Shown: positions 9,097-18,849 of the stretch, in pieces | Layout of the letters: the number at the start of each line of letters is the position of its first letter | How positions within the stretch are numbered: the stretch's first letter is position 1 | Source of the DNA: Chara braunii | Lineage: Eukaryota; Streptophyta; Charophyceae; Charales; Characeae | NCBI GenBank assembly: GCA_003427395.1 | Contig: BFEA01000444.1 | Location: forward strand, 438,018-491,968 | Direction of reading: 5' to 3' | DNA length: 53,951 nt | Made by a program: the position numbers and the translations under genes | Notes under the pieces: model-generated | The model's database searches: none | What the model was told of the DNA's origin: nothing | What the model saw: only the letters and a program-made list of their open reading frames with translations

Positions 9097-10277
9097 ACCC
9101 CTGAAATGAGGCCTAAGCTACACCATCTGCACAATATATCAGAAAGAGTCTTTAAGGTAATAGAGAGCGTCCCCCAGGAATGGAAGAACATCCTCATGGA
9201 CCCACTCCAAGCATATGACGGGAAGTGGATACGGAAAGGTAGCACGCAATACTCGACAGAGTTATGGAAGATTCAGCATCTTATCAACGAGAAGGAGGCA
9301 ATTGCGACCCCCGGCACGGTAGTGCCGCAGAAGGGGGTGGAGAAGTGGTTGTTGCAACCCGGGGACGAGGACATTATTGCTCTAGATTATTCCATTTCCT
9401 CCATCGTCACACTCACCCAGGAAAAGGTTAAGTGTCAACCTAAGTTCCTCTGTCCGGTAGGTCTCACATCTGCACACAGCCTTAAAACTCTCCCCTTGCA
9501 TTGGGGATGGAGGATCTTTGATCCGGTCCAAGAGATTCCCCTTATAAAATATAGGCCTACAGTGGGGTATCAGTACCAGGTGAAATTTTGGTCTACCCCC
9601 TTAGAAGTCAAGAATAGATAGACCATTGAACAAGTGGAAAAAAAACAACCTCCAGAGTTAATCACGGCCAAATCCCTTTGAAAACTTTGGAGGGATCTGG
9701 TAAAGATCCCCTTAGCCAAATTTAGTAGCTTGACATGGTCGCAATCCCACTGGGTGACCCCTACAGCCAAATGGCTGGCGTCCAGAAACATGCCAGTTGA
9801 GGGATTATGTTGCAGGTGCCAGAAAGCGCCAGAGTCCGCCACCCACCTCTGGTGGGATTGTGTGGAGTCCAAAAGAATTTGGCAATGGTGGGCCAAGGTG
9901 TGGGCTAAGCAAGTAGAGGAAGGCATTCAATGGGATGAGAAGTTTGTATTGGATGGGACCTTAGGAAAAAAGACTCCCAAGGGTTAGGTCTATGTGGCAT
10001 CCTCATGCAGGGGTGCTTTATGGATGTGATTTGGATGCTCAGAAATGACAGATTATTCATGAGGAAGTTCTACTCCGATCTTAGTATCATGGATATGATA
10101 CTGACAAATGTGCGGACTTTGATCTGGGCGGACTGGAGAAGGTCACAACGGGCTACAAACAAGTCGTCGGCCATAAGTAATTTCTTTAAATCTTGGGGTC
10201 TCAAAGTACGCCTATTAAAACTCGAGAAGAAGGGGATCGTGCTGGAGCCTTGGCTAATGGGCCCTCGGCCCCCCTGA
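9097..10277 (+). pseudogene. LINE ORF2 C-terminal region with zf-RVT
   Basis: Three open segments (to 9621, 9730-9987 and 10005-10277) are separated by frame breaks. The middle one holds a zf-RVT zinc-binding motif, LCCRCQKAPESATHLWWDC (CX2C...HX4C), followed by ESKRIWQWW. The third holds IWMLRNDRLF, the conserved downstream block (W..RN..F) of plant L1-type LINEs. The catalytic RT domain is absent. The first segment is fused upstream to non-LINE sequence carrying an A-box-like TGGCTCAGTTGG at 9082-9093. Confidence 0.8.
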
Positions 10278-10537
10278 AATGAAGTATCTCCAGTCTCAGA
10301 TGGCGGGGCACCGTGTTTGCGATCATTACCCTTCTTCCCGACAACTATTAGAAGCATTAGAATATCTCAGAATTAATTGATAGGAATCTCACACGCGGGC
10401 AGCTGAAAATACCCACGGCTAGTGATCTCACGTGTTCTATGGCGCCAATAGGTGAAGAGGCCCTTAGTGGCTCAGGAAGCTAAGCCTCAATGGTATTCCT
10501 CATTGGTTTCAATAGTATTTCTGAACTCACATTGTAA

Positions 10538-10846
10538 GGGATGTTGGACCCGTTTTCCAACAGGTGCAGTTCCCCACCGATAGAACTGCAGGCTGATAAG
10601 GCTAGTGGGTAACTTAGTTTCTGGCGCCGTTTTGGTGAAGACGCCTGGAAAGCTTGCCGAGTTCTGTTCAAGGTGCAGGACACACAAAGCATGATCATTG
10701 GATTACAAGGGACGCTGGATCCGTTTTCCAGCAGGTGCAGCTCCCCACGGAGTGTTTCTGGACTTGTAGAAGTTACCTAATGTTGGTTCCATTGGAAGGG
10801 ATGCTGGACCCGATTTCCAGCAGGTGCAGCTCCCCACCAATAGAAA
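10538..10846 (+). repeat. Three LINE 3' UTR hairpin repeats
   Basis: Units at about 10538-10586, 10708-10757 and 10798-10846 share GGGAYGYTGGAYCCG followed by TTTTCCARCAGGTGCAG and CTCCCCAC. Each folds with a TGGA/TCCA core stem. The same motif occurs in the other LINE tails at 31501-31525 (-) and 47815-47851 (-). Confidence 0.8.
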
Positions 10847-10940
10847 GGAGCCATTGAAACCATGCCGGCTTCTACCCTCTGGGGCTCTTACCACCCAAGG
10901 GGTAGAAGACCTGGCCATGAACAATGATCAAAAAAAAAAA

Positions 10941-11969
10941 AACAGACCGGAGTTTACCGCAAATGTCCTATTTTTTTATTTTTTTATTTTTATCTTCGTT
11001 CACGAGAGTTCTTGCGCAAATTTGTGGATGGTGCCATGTGACCAGCATTGTACCAATATGCCATTGCTGCAAGCCAGCAGGGACGAAGGCGGAGGCGGAG
11101 GAGATGGTGGATATGGAGAAGTGCAAAACGTGGTTCTCGCCCGATTCTTGACGAAATGGGGCGAACCAAAATTCGATTCCGGTGTTTTAAGGTCGGGCGA
11201 ATGTAATGGCAAGGTCGGTTTTTATGTTAGATTAGTAGAACGAGAGTTAGTAGGAAAAAGTGTTGCGCGGAGATGTCGATGGAGAGGAAGAAGCAAGGGT
11301 GGAAAAGGCAGACCTCGTCTGTTTCTTAATGAAAACAGGCGAGGGAAGATACTAAATAGGGGTTTTGGCCATCACCGATTTGATGGCGGTGTCGGAATCT
11401 GCATAGCGATCACGGTTTTGTGCTACGAGGGTGGCGAGCTGCGTGGAGAGGAGAGTTTTCATGATCGTGTAAAATAACAATGTATCTTTTTGTATTCTAG
11501 CGGAAGATTCATTCTCATTTTGCACACTTGAGGGATGCAAGAACGGGGCCTGGGATTTTCTGGCCACTTCCATTCTGACTGTCATCATTATTTGGTTATG
11601 GTCGTTATCCCAATCATGAAGTGGTCATCATCCGATCGCCGTGGCGTTTATAATCGTGAATGCAGCCAGGTGGTAGTTGCTGGTTCGTAGTCATTCTCGC
11701 CTGCGCCAACGTACTCGCTTTGTTTATTTCGACGGTAGTGATCCTTGTTGGACTTATCATGGTCCTCGTCCTTGGACGTGAGTATGCTTCAAGGTGCGTC
11801 AAAGAAAGGGGGCGGGAGATAGTGAGAAAGGACAAGGTGGAGGAGAACTTACCTGGACGATGGGCTTTTGTAATGGAGATGGACCCGTGCGCATTCTAGC
11901 GAAAGATTCATCCTCATTTGATACATATAGTGAGTAGGACTGTTGGGCATGGAGATGGGTTGCCTAGGG
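10941..11969. other. No supported gene
   Basis: A plus frame (11660-11899) encodes two hydrophobic stretches (WFVVILACANVLALFI and VVILVGLIMVLVLG) and could be a small membrane protein, but nothing supports expression. A segment ATTCTAGCG.AAGATTCAT is repeated near 11498 and 11893. Confidence 0.3.

Positions 11970-12039
<70 letters not shown>
11970..12039. repeat. (GA)n microsatellite
   Basis: About 70 bp of GA dinucleotides with a single interruption. Confidence 0.95.
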
Positions 12040-12042
<3 letters not shown>

Positions 12043-12202
12043 ATGCTTACCTCGATGTAATAGTGGTGTAGGACGAATCAAAAGTGGGAATCCGTCGCAA
12101 AGCTGCCAGCGATTCTGCCTTTTTTTATTATTATTTTTCTTTTGTGAAGCTATGTGGAATAAAGGCGAAATACACTCCTATGATGTGACTACAAACCCCT
12201 GG

Positions 12203-12760
12203 TCACAACGATGGTCCTTGGAGGTCGTGGCCTTCTTGCCACAAACAAGGCATCCCCGAATAGGGTGGTGTTTTTCTTGTTGCTGGTCCGTACTGTCCCG
12301 ACAATTCCCCGTTCCTCCTTGTAATCTCCGCCATCGTGCTCATCTTATCCCGATGTTGCTCGGCGCGATGACTGTGCTGTAGTGAACGATGTGCTGGTCC
12401 ATACTGTCCTGACAATTCCCCGCTCCTCCTTGTAATCTTCGCCATCGTGCTCATCTTATCCTGATCTTGCTCGGCACGATGACTGTGTTGTAGTGAACGA
12501 TGTACTGGGTCATATTTTTTGCAAAAGGTTAATCCTCGCTTTGCAATAACGGGCGTAGTCGGGTAGACTGGCAATGCGGGATAAACCAAAAGTCGAGTTA
12601 CAGTGCCAAATTGTGCTTTGACCAACTCCAAGCAGGCCTTTTGCGGTAGGTGGAGTTGGCTAAGAAATGAGAGCAGGAGGCGACCGAGCGCACTGTCGCA
12701 ATTGAGTAGGTAAGCGTACTGTCGCAGCCAATGGAGCAAACAGTTGTTGTTCACAACCAA
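12203..12760 (-). CDS. Hypothetical frame with two 37-residue repeats
   Basis: An open frame of 185 codons on the minus strand. Its centre has two near-identical 37-residue repeats (core HRSLQHSHRAEQ, KMSTMA.ITRR and GELSGQYGP), produced by a 111-bp tandem duplication at about 12281-12508. The duplication keeps the frame and the copies differ by a few changes, which mildly favours past coding. Near the end another frame reads CLVCGKKATTSKDH, reminiscent of a degraded zinc knuckle, so the frame may be an old gag. I cannot name the product, and it may not be a gene. Confidence 0.3.
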   Translation of the reverse strand: MVVNNNCLLHWLRQYAYLLNCDSALGRLLLSFLSQLHLPQKACLELVKAQFGTVTRLLVYPALPVYPTTPVIAKRGLTFCKKYDPVHRSLQHSHRAEQDQDKMSTMAKITRRSGELSGQYGPAHRSLQHSHRAEQHRDKMSTMAEITRRNGELSGQYGPATRKTPPYSGMPCLWQEGHDLQGPSL

Positions 12761-14279
12761 TCGGGTGAGGGGATGCGCTGTTTTGTGTTGGACTGAGTGG
12801 GCCGCTCACCTCCGGCTGTTAGGACTGGCCTCCGGAGGAAGAGTCCACCTGTAATCCAAAGAGCAAGACCTTGCTGCATCCCGGTACTTCAACTCATGTC
12901 CCATGATTGCTCGAGGATTCTTCTGAGAAGGCTGGTCGGCGTGGTGTGCCTACTTGCCTCCCCACTATCACACCTCAAGGTCGTCCGTTACAACAAGGTG
13001 TTTCATTGATGCATGATCGTTCTTAGTTGACGAAGCGAACGTGGTTGGGAACTTGGGAGATAGACAAAGATGTGGGGGCACATACCTTCTGATTATGGAG
13101 ATTAGCATATTGACCTGGTTGTTATTGTTGCATGTTCGGATGGTGCGTAATTGCTCTGACAACAGACTGATATCATAGCTGTGGGATTTCAGGTTTGTGT
13201 TGCTCCTAGACACCCGATATCGCTGCTACGGCCTCACCACGTTTTTGTTGTGTACTTACTGCACGGCATGCTGCTACTGATGATGAACTGTGTCACTTCA
13301 TACAACATATTATTGCTGTGGTCCACTAGTTGATTGTTGTGCTGCTGACGTTGCTGGTTTGTGCTACAGTCACACATTCTGACTATTAGTCTGTCCGGCC
13401 GTATTGCGTTTTGTTGTGCATGGCGTTGCAAGCAGCCCTGCTCCTCGCTATGCACTGCTATGCTTCATGACGGTAGTTGCACATGTTGTTGAATGGGTGT
13501 AGCTAGGTGAAGAACGACGATGCTTATATTTAGTGTTGTGCGGTGCCATGGTGCCCAGGTTGCTGCGTGTGCTTACCATGGGCGCAATTTTTAGTTGAAA
13601 TCGCTGAGTTTTGACTACGGTGCAATTAAAGGTGTGCTCTATTTGAGCACGGTCCATCTAAACTGTGAAGCGGAGGATTCGATTAAAGGGGGGACAACAT
13701 TGTGATTGAGAGGGAATCGCTACTACAAGTCGGAGGGTCGTAATGGGGGAGGAGGTCAACAATCGACAATTGACTTCAGTTTGACCATCTGCTGCGCGTT
13801 TCGGCCATCATTGCGTGGCCCTCAGACGCATGAAGATATCAAGGCCCTCTCCTACGAGTTGAGTATGTCCCTCTCTTGTATCTCAGGCGTCTGAAACCCC
13901 TCCTCCGGCCCTTCTTATTCTAAGTCTAATCTGTGGTTAGGAGAGGAAGGCGACAGGCGGGATTGCAACCCGTACGACCGCATCAAGACTGTGTGGGGAG
14001 TCTGGCCACTTATTGCGGGAGCTCTGTCAAAACTCGTGAGGAGTTCGAGAGGCAGGGAACTGACAGGTAACCTTTCGACTCCTTTTATACATCGTTGCCA
14101 AAACCCCTATGAATACATCTCTCTATGGATGTCTGATTATATTAAATACACCCCTGAGAGACGGTTAACGGAGACCCAAAAATTCAGCGTTTTTTTCATG
14201 TTATTTGTAAGAAAACCAGAAGGTCTTTTTAACCAAAAAATTGCATCATTCCATAGAGTGCACACCATATTAACAAACC

Positions 14280-14282
<3 letters not shown>
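12761..14282. other. No supported gene
   Basis: Only short frames. The sequence from 13080 to 13560 is rich in TGT/TGC triplets with marked strand asymmetry, possibly a decayed repeat. Nothing recognisable. Confidence 0.35.
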
Positions 14283-14321
<39 letters not shown>

Positions 14322-14504
14322 GTGAAACAGTAAGGCAAAAGTGCACTTGAATGACATTTTGGATTCAACGAATTTTCAGAATTTTCAGCATTTTTGGAGA
14401 TGCTCTTATCAGAGGAAATTCCAATGCTCCAAATGAGACCAAACTTGGTATACAACAACCTTGAACTAAGATAAAAATAGGCAAAAAAAAAAAAAAAAAA
14501 AAAA
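14283..14504 (+). repeat. A35 and A22 tracts
   Basis: A-runs at 14283-14317 (35 A) and 14483-14504 (22 A). Either may be the poly(A) tail of a plus-strand retroposed sequence. No body with coding motifs is visible upstream. Confidence 0.6.
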
Positions 14505-14785
14505 CATGAAATTTCACCCCCAAACCCTAATTTCAGTTTTGGACCTGTTACTCAGGAGTTGAAAACTGGGGGTCCCCGTTAACCACGTGTGACACCCCTA
14601 CAAGTTTTATGTTTGACGTTCTTGTACTAAGTCAGAATAAACTAAAGGAATGCATGCGCAAATTTCAATTTTTTTTTTTTTGTTTGTCTCAAATCAGATT
14701 CTGAAGGGAGTGAACTAGGGAAAGTGGAAGGAAGTTGGTTTTGTTTGCGATGATAGGGTCTTCTTTGTTTATTCTTGTTTCCTCT

Positions 14786-15075
14786 GCAGCCAAACAATGT
14801 GGTTTTGATGATTTGGTTGTTGTATTGTCTTGTATCATTGACGGTCGGACAATGTGGCTTCGGTTAGGTTTGATTGTCATACCCCTGTAAGTTGTTATCT
14901 AAGCAGCCAAATAATGTGGCTTCAGTCAGGTCTGGTTACGCTCCTCGTGGTGATATGCATGTTGAAAAGGTTTAAGAGTTGGGTAATATGGCATCGGGCA
15001 GATCCAACTACTTGTTTTTTGTGAGGGAGGTTTGGACGGAGGATTAAGCAATGTGACTTCGATTTGGCTTAATCT
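14786..15075 (+). repeat. Loop-conserved hairpins, left cluster (5)
   Basis: Five hairpins share a loop close to AATGTGGYTTCGGTTTR but have different stems. Stem arms are 14790-14794/14812-14816, 14841-14850/14868-14877 (10 pairs with G-U), a weaker one near 14905-14938, 14977-14983/15003-15009, and 15042-15049/15067-15074 (GATTAAGC/GCTTAATC, perfect). Pairing is kept while sequence changes. Confidence 0.75.
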
Positions 15076-15393
15076 GAAGTCTTTCACATAAAGAGAAACC
15101 TGAAAATATAATTATATATATACTACGACTTCGCTAGCTTCCTGCTACGGTTTTCTCCGGTCAGGTCGAGCGGCAGTTGTCGGGGCCGTCACTACGCGGG
15201 CATGATGTGCCTCTAGTGCCAGCGGCGTGTCTGGAGTGTATTTTTTGGCTGTGACAGACCTTTCTTTGTTTCGTGGGTGTTTTGCTGGCTTGTGATGGGG
15301 TGTGAACCGACACCTGGTGTGGGTGAGTGATAGTCTACTTTGATTTTGGTTAAGGTGGATTATCACTTACAGTGTAATCAGTGAGGGGATTCT

Positions 15394-15438
15394 ACAGACT
15401 GTTGAGGGTTCAGCCTCCTGATGAGTCGGTGAAACTCC
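15394..15438 (+). ncRNA. Type III hammerhead ribozyme, copy 1 (cut by gap)
   Basis: Identical to the first 45 nt of the complete copies: stem III 5' arm, cleavage site after 15403, stem-loop I, CTGATGA (15418-15424) and the 5' half of stem II. The rest lies in the assembly gap. Confidence 0.85.
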
Positions 15439-15758
15439 NNNNNNNNNNNNNNNNNNNNNNNNNNNNNNNNNNNNNNNNNNNNNNNNNNNNNNNNNNNNNN
15501 NNNNNNNNNNNNNNNNNNNNNNNNNNNNNNNNNNNNNNNNNNNNNNNNNNNNNNNNNNNNNNNNNNNNNNNNNNNNNNNNNNNNNNNNNNNNNNNNNNNN
15601 NNNNNNNNNNNNNNNNNNNNNNNNNNNNNNNNNNNNNNNNNNNNNNNNNNNNNNNNNNNNNNNNNNNNNNNNNNNNNNNNNNNNNNNNNNNNNNNNNNNN
15701 NNNNNNNNNNNNNNNNNNNNNNNNNNNNNNNNNNNNNNNNNNNNNNNNNNNNNNNNNN
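15439..15758. other. Assembly gap (320 N)
   Basis: Unknown bases inside the tandem array. The gap is probably due to repeat collapse, so the true unit number is uncertain. Confidence 0.99.
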
Positions 15759-15775
15759 ATCAGTGAGGGGATTCT

Positions 15776-15835
15776 ACAGACTGTTGAGGGTTCAGCCTCC
15801 TGATGAGTCGGTGAAACTCCGACGAAACAGTTTGT
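15776..15835 (+). ncRNA. Type III hammerhead ribozyme, copy 2
   Basis: All core elements are present. Stem III is ACAGACTGT (15776-15784) with ACAGTTTGT (15827-15835), 9 pairs including one G-U. The cleavage site is after T15785 (GUU triplet). Stem I is GAGG/CCTC (15786-15789/15796-15799) with loop GTTCAG. The core CTGATGA is at 15800-15806. Stem II is GTCGG/CCGAC (15807-15811/15819-15823) with loop TGAAACT, followed by GAAA at 15824-15827. Loops I and II are closed and stem III is open, as in type III hammerheads. Hammerheads self-cleave RNA; tandem transcripts would be cut into 423-nt units. Confidence 0.92.
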
Positions 15836-16198
15836 CACAGCCCCTCGTTTGTTATCCTCTTCTCCCTCTCTGCCTACGGTTTACCGGGCAGTTCTATTTG
15901 ACGATATATACTACGACTTCGCTAGCTTCCTGCTGCGGTTTTCTCCGGTCAGGTCAAGCGGCAGTGGTCGGGGCCGTCACTACGCGGCCATGTTGTGCCT
16001 CTAGTGCCACCGGCGTGTCTGGAGTGTATTTTTTGGCTGTGACAGACCTTTTTTTGTTTCGTGGGTGTTTTGCTGGCTTGTGATGGGGTGTGAACCGACA
16101 TTCTGTAGAGTTTTCCATCTGGTGTGGGTGAGTGATAGTCTACTTTGATTTTGATTAAGGTGGATTATCACTTACAGTGTAATCAATGAGGGGATTCT

Positions 16199-16258
16199 AC
16201 AGACTGTTGAGGGTTCAGCCTCCTGATGAGTCGGTGAAACTCCGACGAAACAGTTTGT
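16199..16258 (+). ncRNA. Type III hammerhead ribozyme, copy 3
   Basis: Sequence-identical to copy 2 over 60 nt, with CTGATGA at 16223-16229 and predicted cleavage after 16208. It lies exactly 423 nt downstream of the copy 2 cleavage site. Confidence 0.92.
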
Positions 16259-16324
16259 CACAGCCCCTCATTTGTTGTCCTCTTCTCCCTCTCTGCCTAC
16301 GGTCTACCGGGCAGTTCTATTTGA

Positions 16325-16326
<2 letters not shown>

Positions 16327-16360
<34 letters not shown>
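16327..16360. repeat. (AT)n microsatellite
   Basis: 34 bp of AT at the right edge of the hammerhead array. Confidence 0.95.
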
Positions 16361-16364
<4 letters not shown>

Positions 16365-16387
16365 TATATTTTTATTATTGAACAGGC

Positions 16388-16708
16388 TAGTCAGACAATG
16401 TGGTTTCAATTTAGTCTGACTATAACCTATCAAAGGACAAGAGAATATTTAATTACGAATAAAACAAAGATACTTTTAGGCAGACTAAGCAATGTGGTTT
16501 CGGTTTAGCTCAATCTTAGTTGTACAAAGATTAAGTGGATTCAGAGAGTTATTATACACTTGGATATTAAACATTTGGCAGAGCTAGACAATGTTGTTTC
16601 GGTTTGGTCTAGTTAACTAACTAAATAAGAGAAAAGTAGTAGTGCCCTCTGTTTTGTGTACACAAAGGCAAAGGTTAAGCAACGTGGCTTCGGTTTAGCT
16701 TAACCTTT
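16388..16708 (+). repeat. Loop-conserved hairpins, right cluster (4)
   Basis: This has the same loop as the left cluster. Stems are 16388-16396/16414-16422 (TAGTCAGAC, perfect 9 bp), 16482-16490/16507-16515 (7 of 9), 16582-16589/16607-16614 (AGCTAGAC, 8 pairs with one G-U) and 16670-16680/16698-16708 (AAAGGTTAAGC, perfect 11 bp). All stems differ in sequence. Confidence 0.8.
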
Positions 16709-16997
16709 TTATGTCATATATAAGCTAGGGTATCAGGGTTTTACTCAACTGAGAAGTGATGAACTACTTGTGTGGAAACAACTTAGGGAACTGGTGAGAG
16801 TCCTTACTCATTGTGGTATGGAGTTGCATATGGTTGAGTGTGAGTTCTACTTGTTTTGAGTCATAGTTTTGATAGGTAGTGCTTTAAATGTTCGTCATGT
16901 GTTGAAATTGTAGGAGTTAGTTCAATTCCTGCATTTTATGAGTTAACTTTATTTTAATTGGTTCAATTCTCAAATTTTATGGGATCATTTATTTACT

Positions 16998-17640
16998 TGG
17001 CTTTGTATAAATTTTGGAAAAGCATTTTTCCTACAGAAAGCGCTGCCGAAATTTCTGCAAATCCAAGGAGTTAGTTAAATTTTGTCTTTCACGAAATTCG
17101 ATTTTTCTGACGTCATATATGACTTAGTAAAAATTTGGGAAGCCTACCTTTCTAAAGGAGATGCTGCCCAAATTTTTACTAATTCAAGGAGTTGACAAAA
17201 TTTAACTTTGTGAAGTCAAAATTACTTTTTAAATTTCGAATTTAGCTTTGTATAAATTTTGGAAAGGTACTTTTCCTACGGAAAACGCTGTCAAAATTTC
17301 TACAAATCTAAAAGAGTTAGTTAAACTTTGTCCTAATATATTTCGGGTTTTTCATGACTTCATATTTGACTTAATATAAATCTGGGAAGCCTACCTCCCT
17401 AAAGGAGATGTTGTTCAAATTTCTACTAAATCAAAGAGTTAGACAAAACTTGACATTTAAAGTCAAAAAATCACTATCATATTTTATATTTAGTCTTATA
17501 TAAATCCTGCAGAGATATTTTTCCTACGGGAAACGCTGTCGAAATTTCATAAAACCTAGAGGAGTTGGAATATTTTTAGGACCATTAAAAGTTTGATAGT
17601 ATGCCCTTGCGTAGGGGAGGTACTGCCGAAATTCGTGATA
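16998..17640 (+). repeat. Alternating two-type hairpin array, ~120-bp spacing
   Basis: Six units start near 17007, 17124, 17248, 17370, 17496 and 17590. Odd units have arms like TTGTATAAATTTTGG with a CCGAAATTTCTACAA-type partner; even units have TTAGTAAAAATTTGGG. The second unit is a perfect 16-bp stem (17124-17139/17167-17182); the third pairs 12 of 13 (17248-17260/17293-17305). Later units are decayed. Loops share CCTACCTTTCTAAAGGAGA-like sequence. The AAATTTCGGCAGC arm is also found in the gypsy leader at 5412-5424. Confidence 0.75.
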
Positions 17641-18849
17641 TGTTCATATAAGCGTTTGAGATGATGTAGGAAGGTAGGATTATTTCATAATCACTCAAGC
17701 ATAGCTTGGGCACTGACATGTGTTGTGTTGCAGGCCACTCTTATTTCATATTGATTCAAGGCTTGACTAGCTTCAGCCTGTCTGATCCTCAAGGATCATC
17801 TTCTGTTATCTTTTGATAACATATCGATTTCCGGCTCAACTCTAATTCATTCTCGCTACGCAACCTAAGGTCTTAGCCCATGTGAGTTGATTTTGTTTCT
17901 TTCATGTCTTACTCGAACTTTTATTAAATGGTTATTTGAAAATGACTGAATGTTTTGTTTGGGAAGGTTAGACAAAGGTTGGGGTTTGTATGGATAAGGC
18001 AAAGGGGTGTGCGTACAGTTAGTGGTTGAGGTTGACCTTGTGTAATGTGTGTTTTGTTTATGTTGAATCGTTTATGTGATTGAATGTATGTTTTGTGAGT
18101 TGAAGTGGGAATTTAATTTTATCTACGATCATAAGGAAGTTACATTGTGATTGTGAGAGTGATCGTCTCGTATCCCATACCTTTTTATATTTATATTTCT
18201 TGTGTCCACATGACTATTGATGTCATGTGTAATGATTAAATAGTTTTGTATCAAGAAAGAGGACAAATTCTTCTTTACTTTCGCTTTTTAAGAAATATTA
18301 TAGTTGGACGTTGGAGTCCATGGCAACCGTCAGAGTCAAACCCCTTGATTTCTCTCCAGGCCCTGGATGATGGAACTCGCCTCCAAAGTCATGAGAGCTG
18401 ACTCCCACCACAGGTCGGAACCTGTGTACCACCCACTCTCCGCAGGGTGCAGAAAAGGGGGTGGTTCTCAATCGCTTTAGCGCTTGTCTAGCGTTGAGAG
18501 ATTAACCCCTCAAGACACGTGTTAGCCGACACCTGAGTGTCGAAAGTGACCCTCGAGATCATTGAGGGTCCCATGATTACGGGTACTACATACTATGTCA
18601 TCACTGCGACCGCTTGCGTATTCATGCATGGCTAGTCGATATAACTAAGACATGTGCCGCATGATATTTATTCAGAGTCTCACGTGTGATACTCGTTTGT
18701 TCCATTTCGTAGAAAGTTATGGGTCAAGCATGAAAAAAGGGACTAGGCACAATTTACATACGAAAGTTTGATTTTATTATCGTGAGATGTATCGCGTGGT
18801 TAGATTCGACCGTCCTAGTCGACCAGCGAAAGATCGCATTCGAGACATC
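17641..18849. other. AT-rich, no gene seen
   Basis: No coding frame. Small hairpins include GACCCTC/GAGGGTC at about 18549-18571. It is probably non-coding retroelement sequence continuing from the hairpin array. Confidence 0.4.

Larger units (their letters stand above)
9040..10940 (+). mobile_element. 5'-truncated LINE, 3' end only
   Basis: This contains the C-terminal part of ORF2, a 3' UTR of about 650 bp with three hairpin repeats, and an A-run at 10928-10940 that serves as the tail. It is from the same broad family as the LINE at 31.3-39 kb: VFKVIESVPQEWKNIL aligns with the corresponding LINE segment ENLINVIPEQWKFLL. The 5' truncation is the usual result of incomplete target-primed reverse transcription. 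Confidence 0.8.
15110..16330 (+). repeat. Hammerhead-bearing tandem array, 423-bp unit
   Basis: The unit starting ATCARTGAGGGGATTC recurs at 15378, 15759 and 16182. The last two are 423 bp apart. The left end is a partial unit that begins at TACTACGACTTCGC (15121), repeated at 15908. The second copy is interrupted by 320 N (15439-15758). Units are over 90% alike, apart from an indel of about 20 bp near 15320/16100. Both array ends abut TA repeats. No LTR, primer site or protein frame is visible, so this is a non-autonomous element or catalytic satellite. Each unit holds one ribozyme, annotated separately. Confidence 0.85.

Noticed and set aside
10824-11477. 217-codon plus-strand frame
   Set aside because: It begins inside the LINE 3' UTR, reads through the A-run and a T-rich stretch, and has no motif.
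13273-13290. Another hammerhead core (CTGATGA near 13275)
   Set aside because: No stem II or GAAA follows; only the seven-base motif is present. The TCATCAG at about 22418 was rejected for the same reason.
15381-15838. Open frames on both strands across the N gap
   Set aside because: They exist only because N codons are read as open; the region is the hammerhead array.
14786-16708. CRISPR-like array (short repeats with variable flanks)
   Set aside because: The constant part is a hairpin loop and the variable parts are paired stems. Spacing is irregular, no cas genes are present, and the DNA is eukaryotic.
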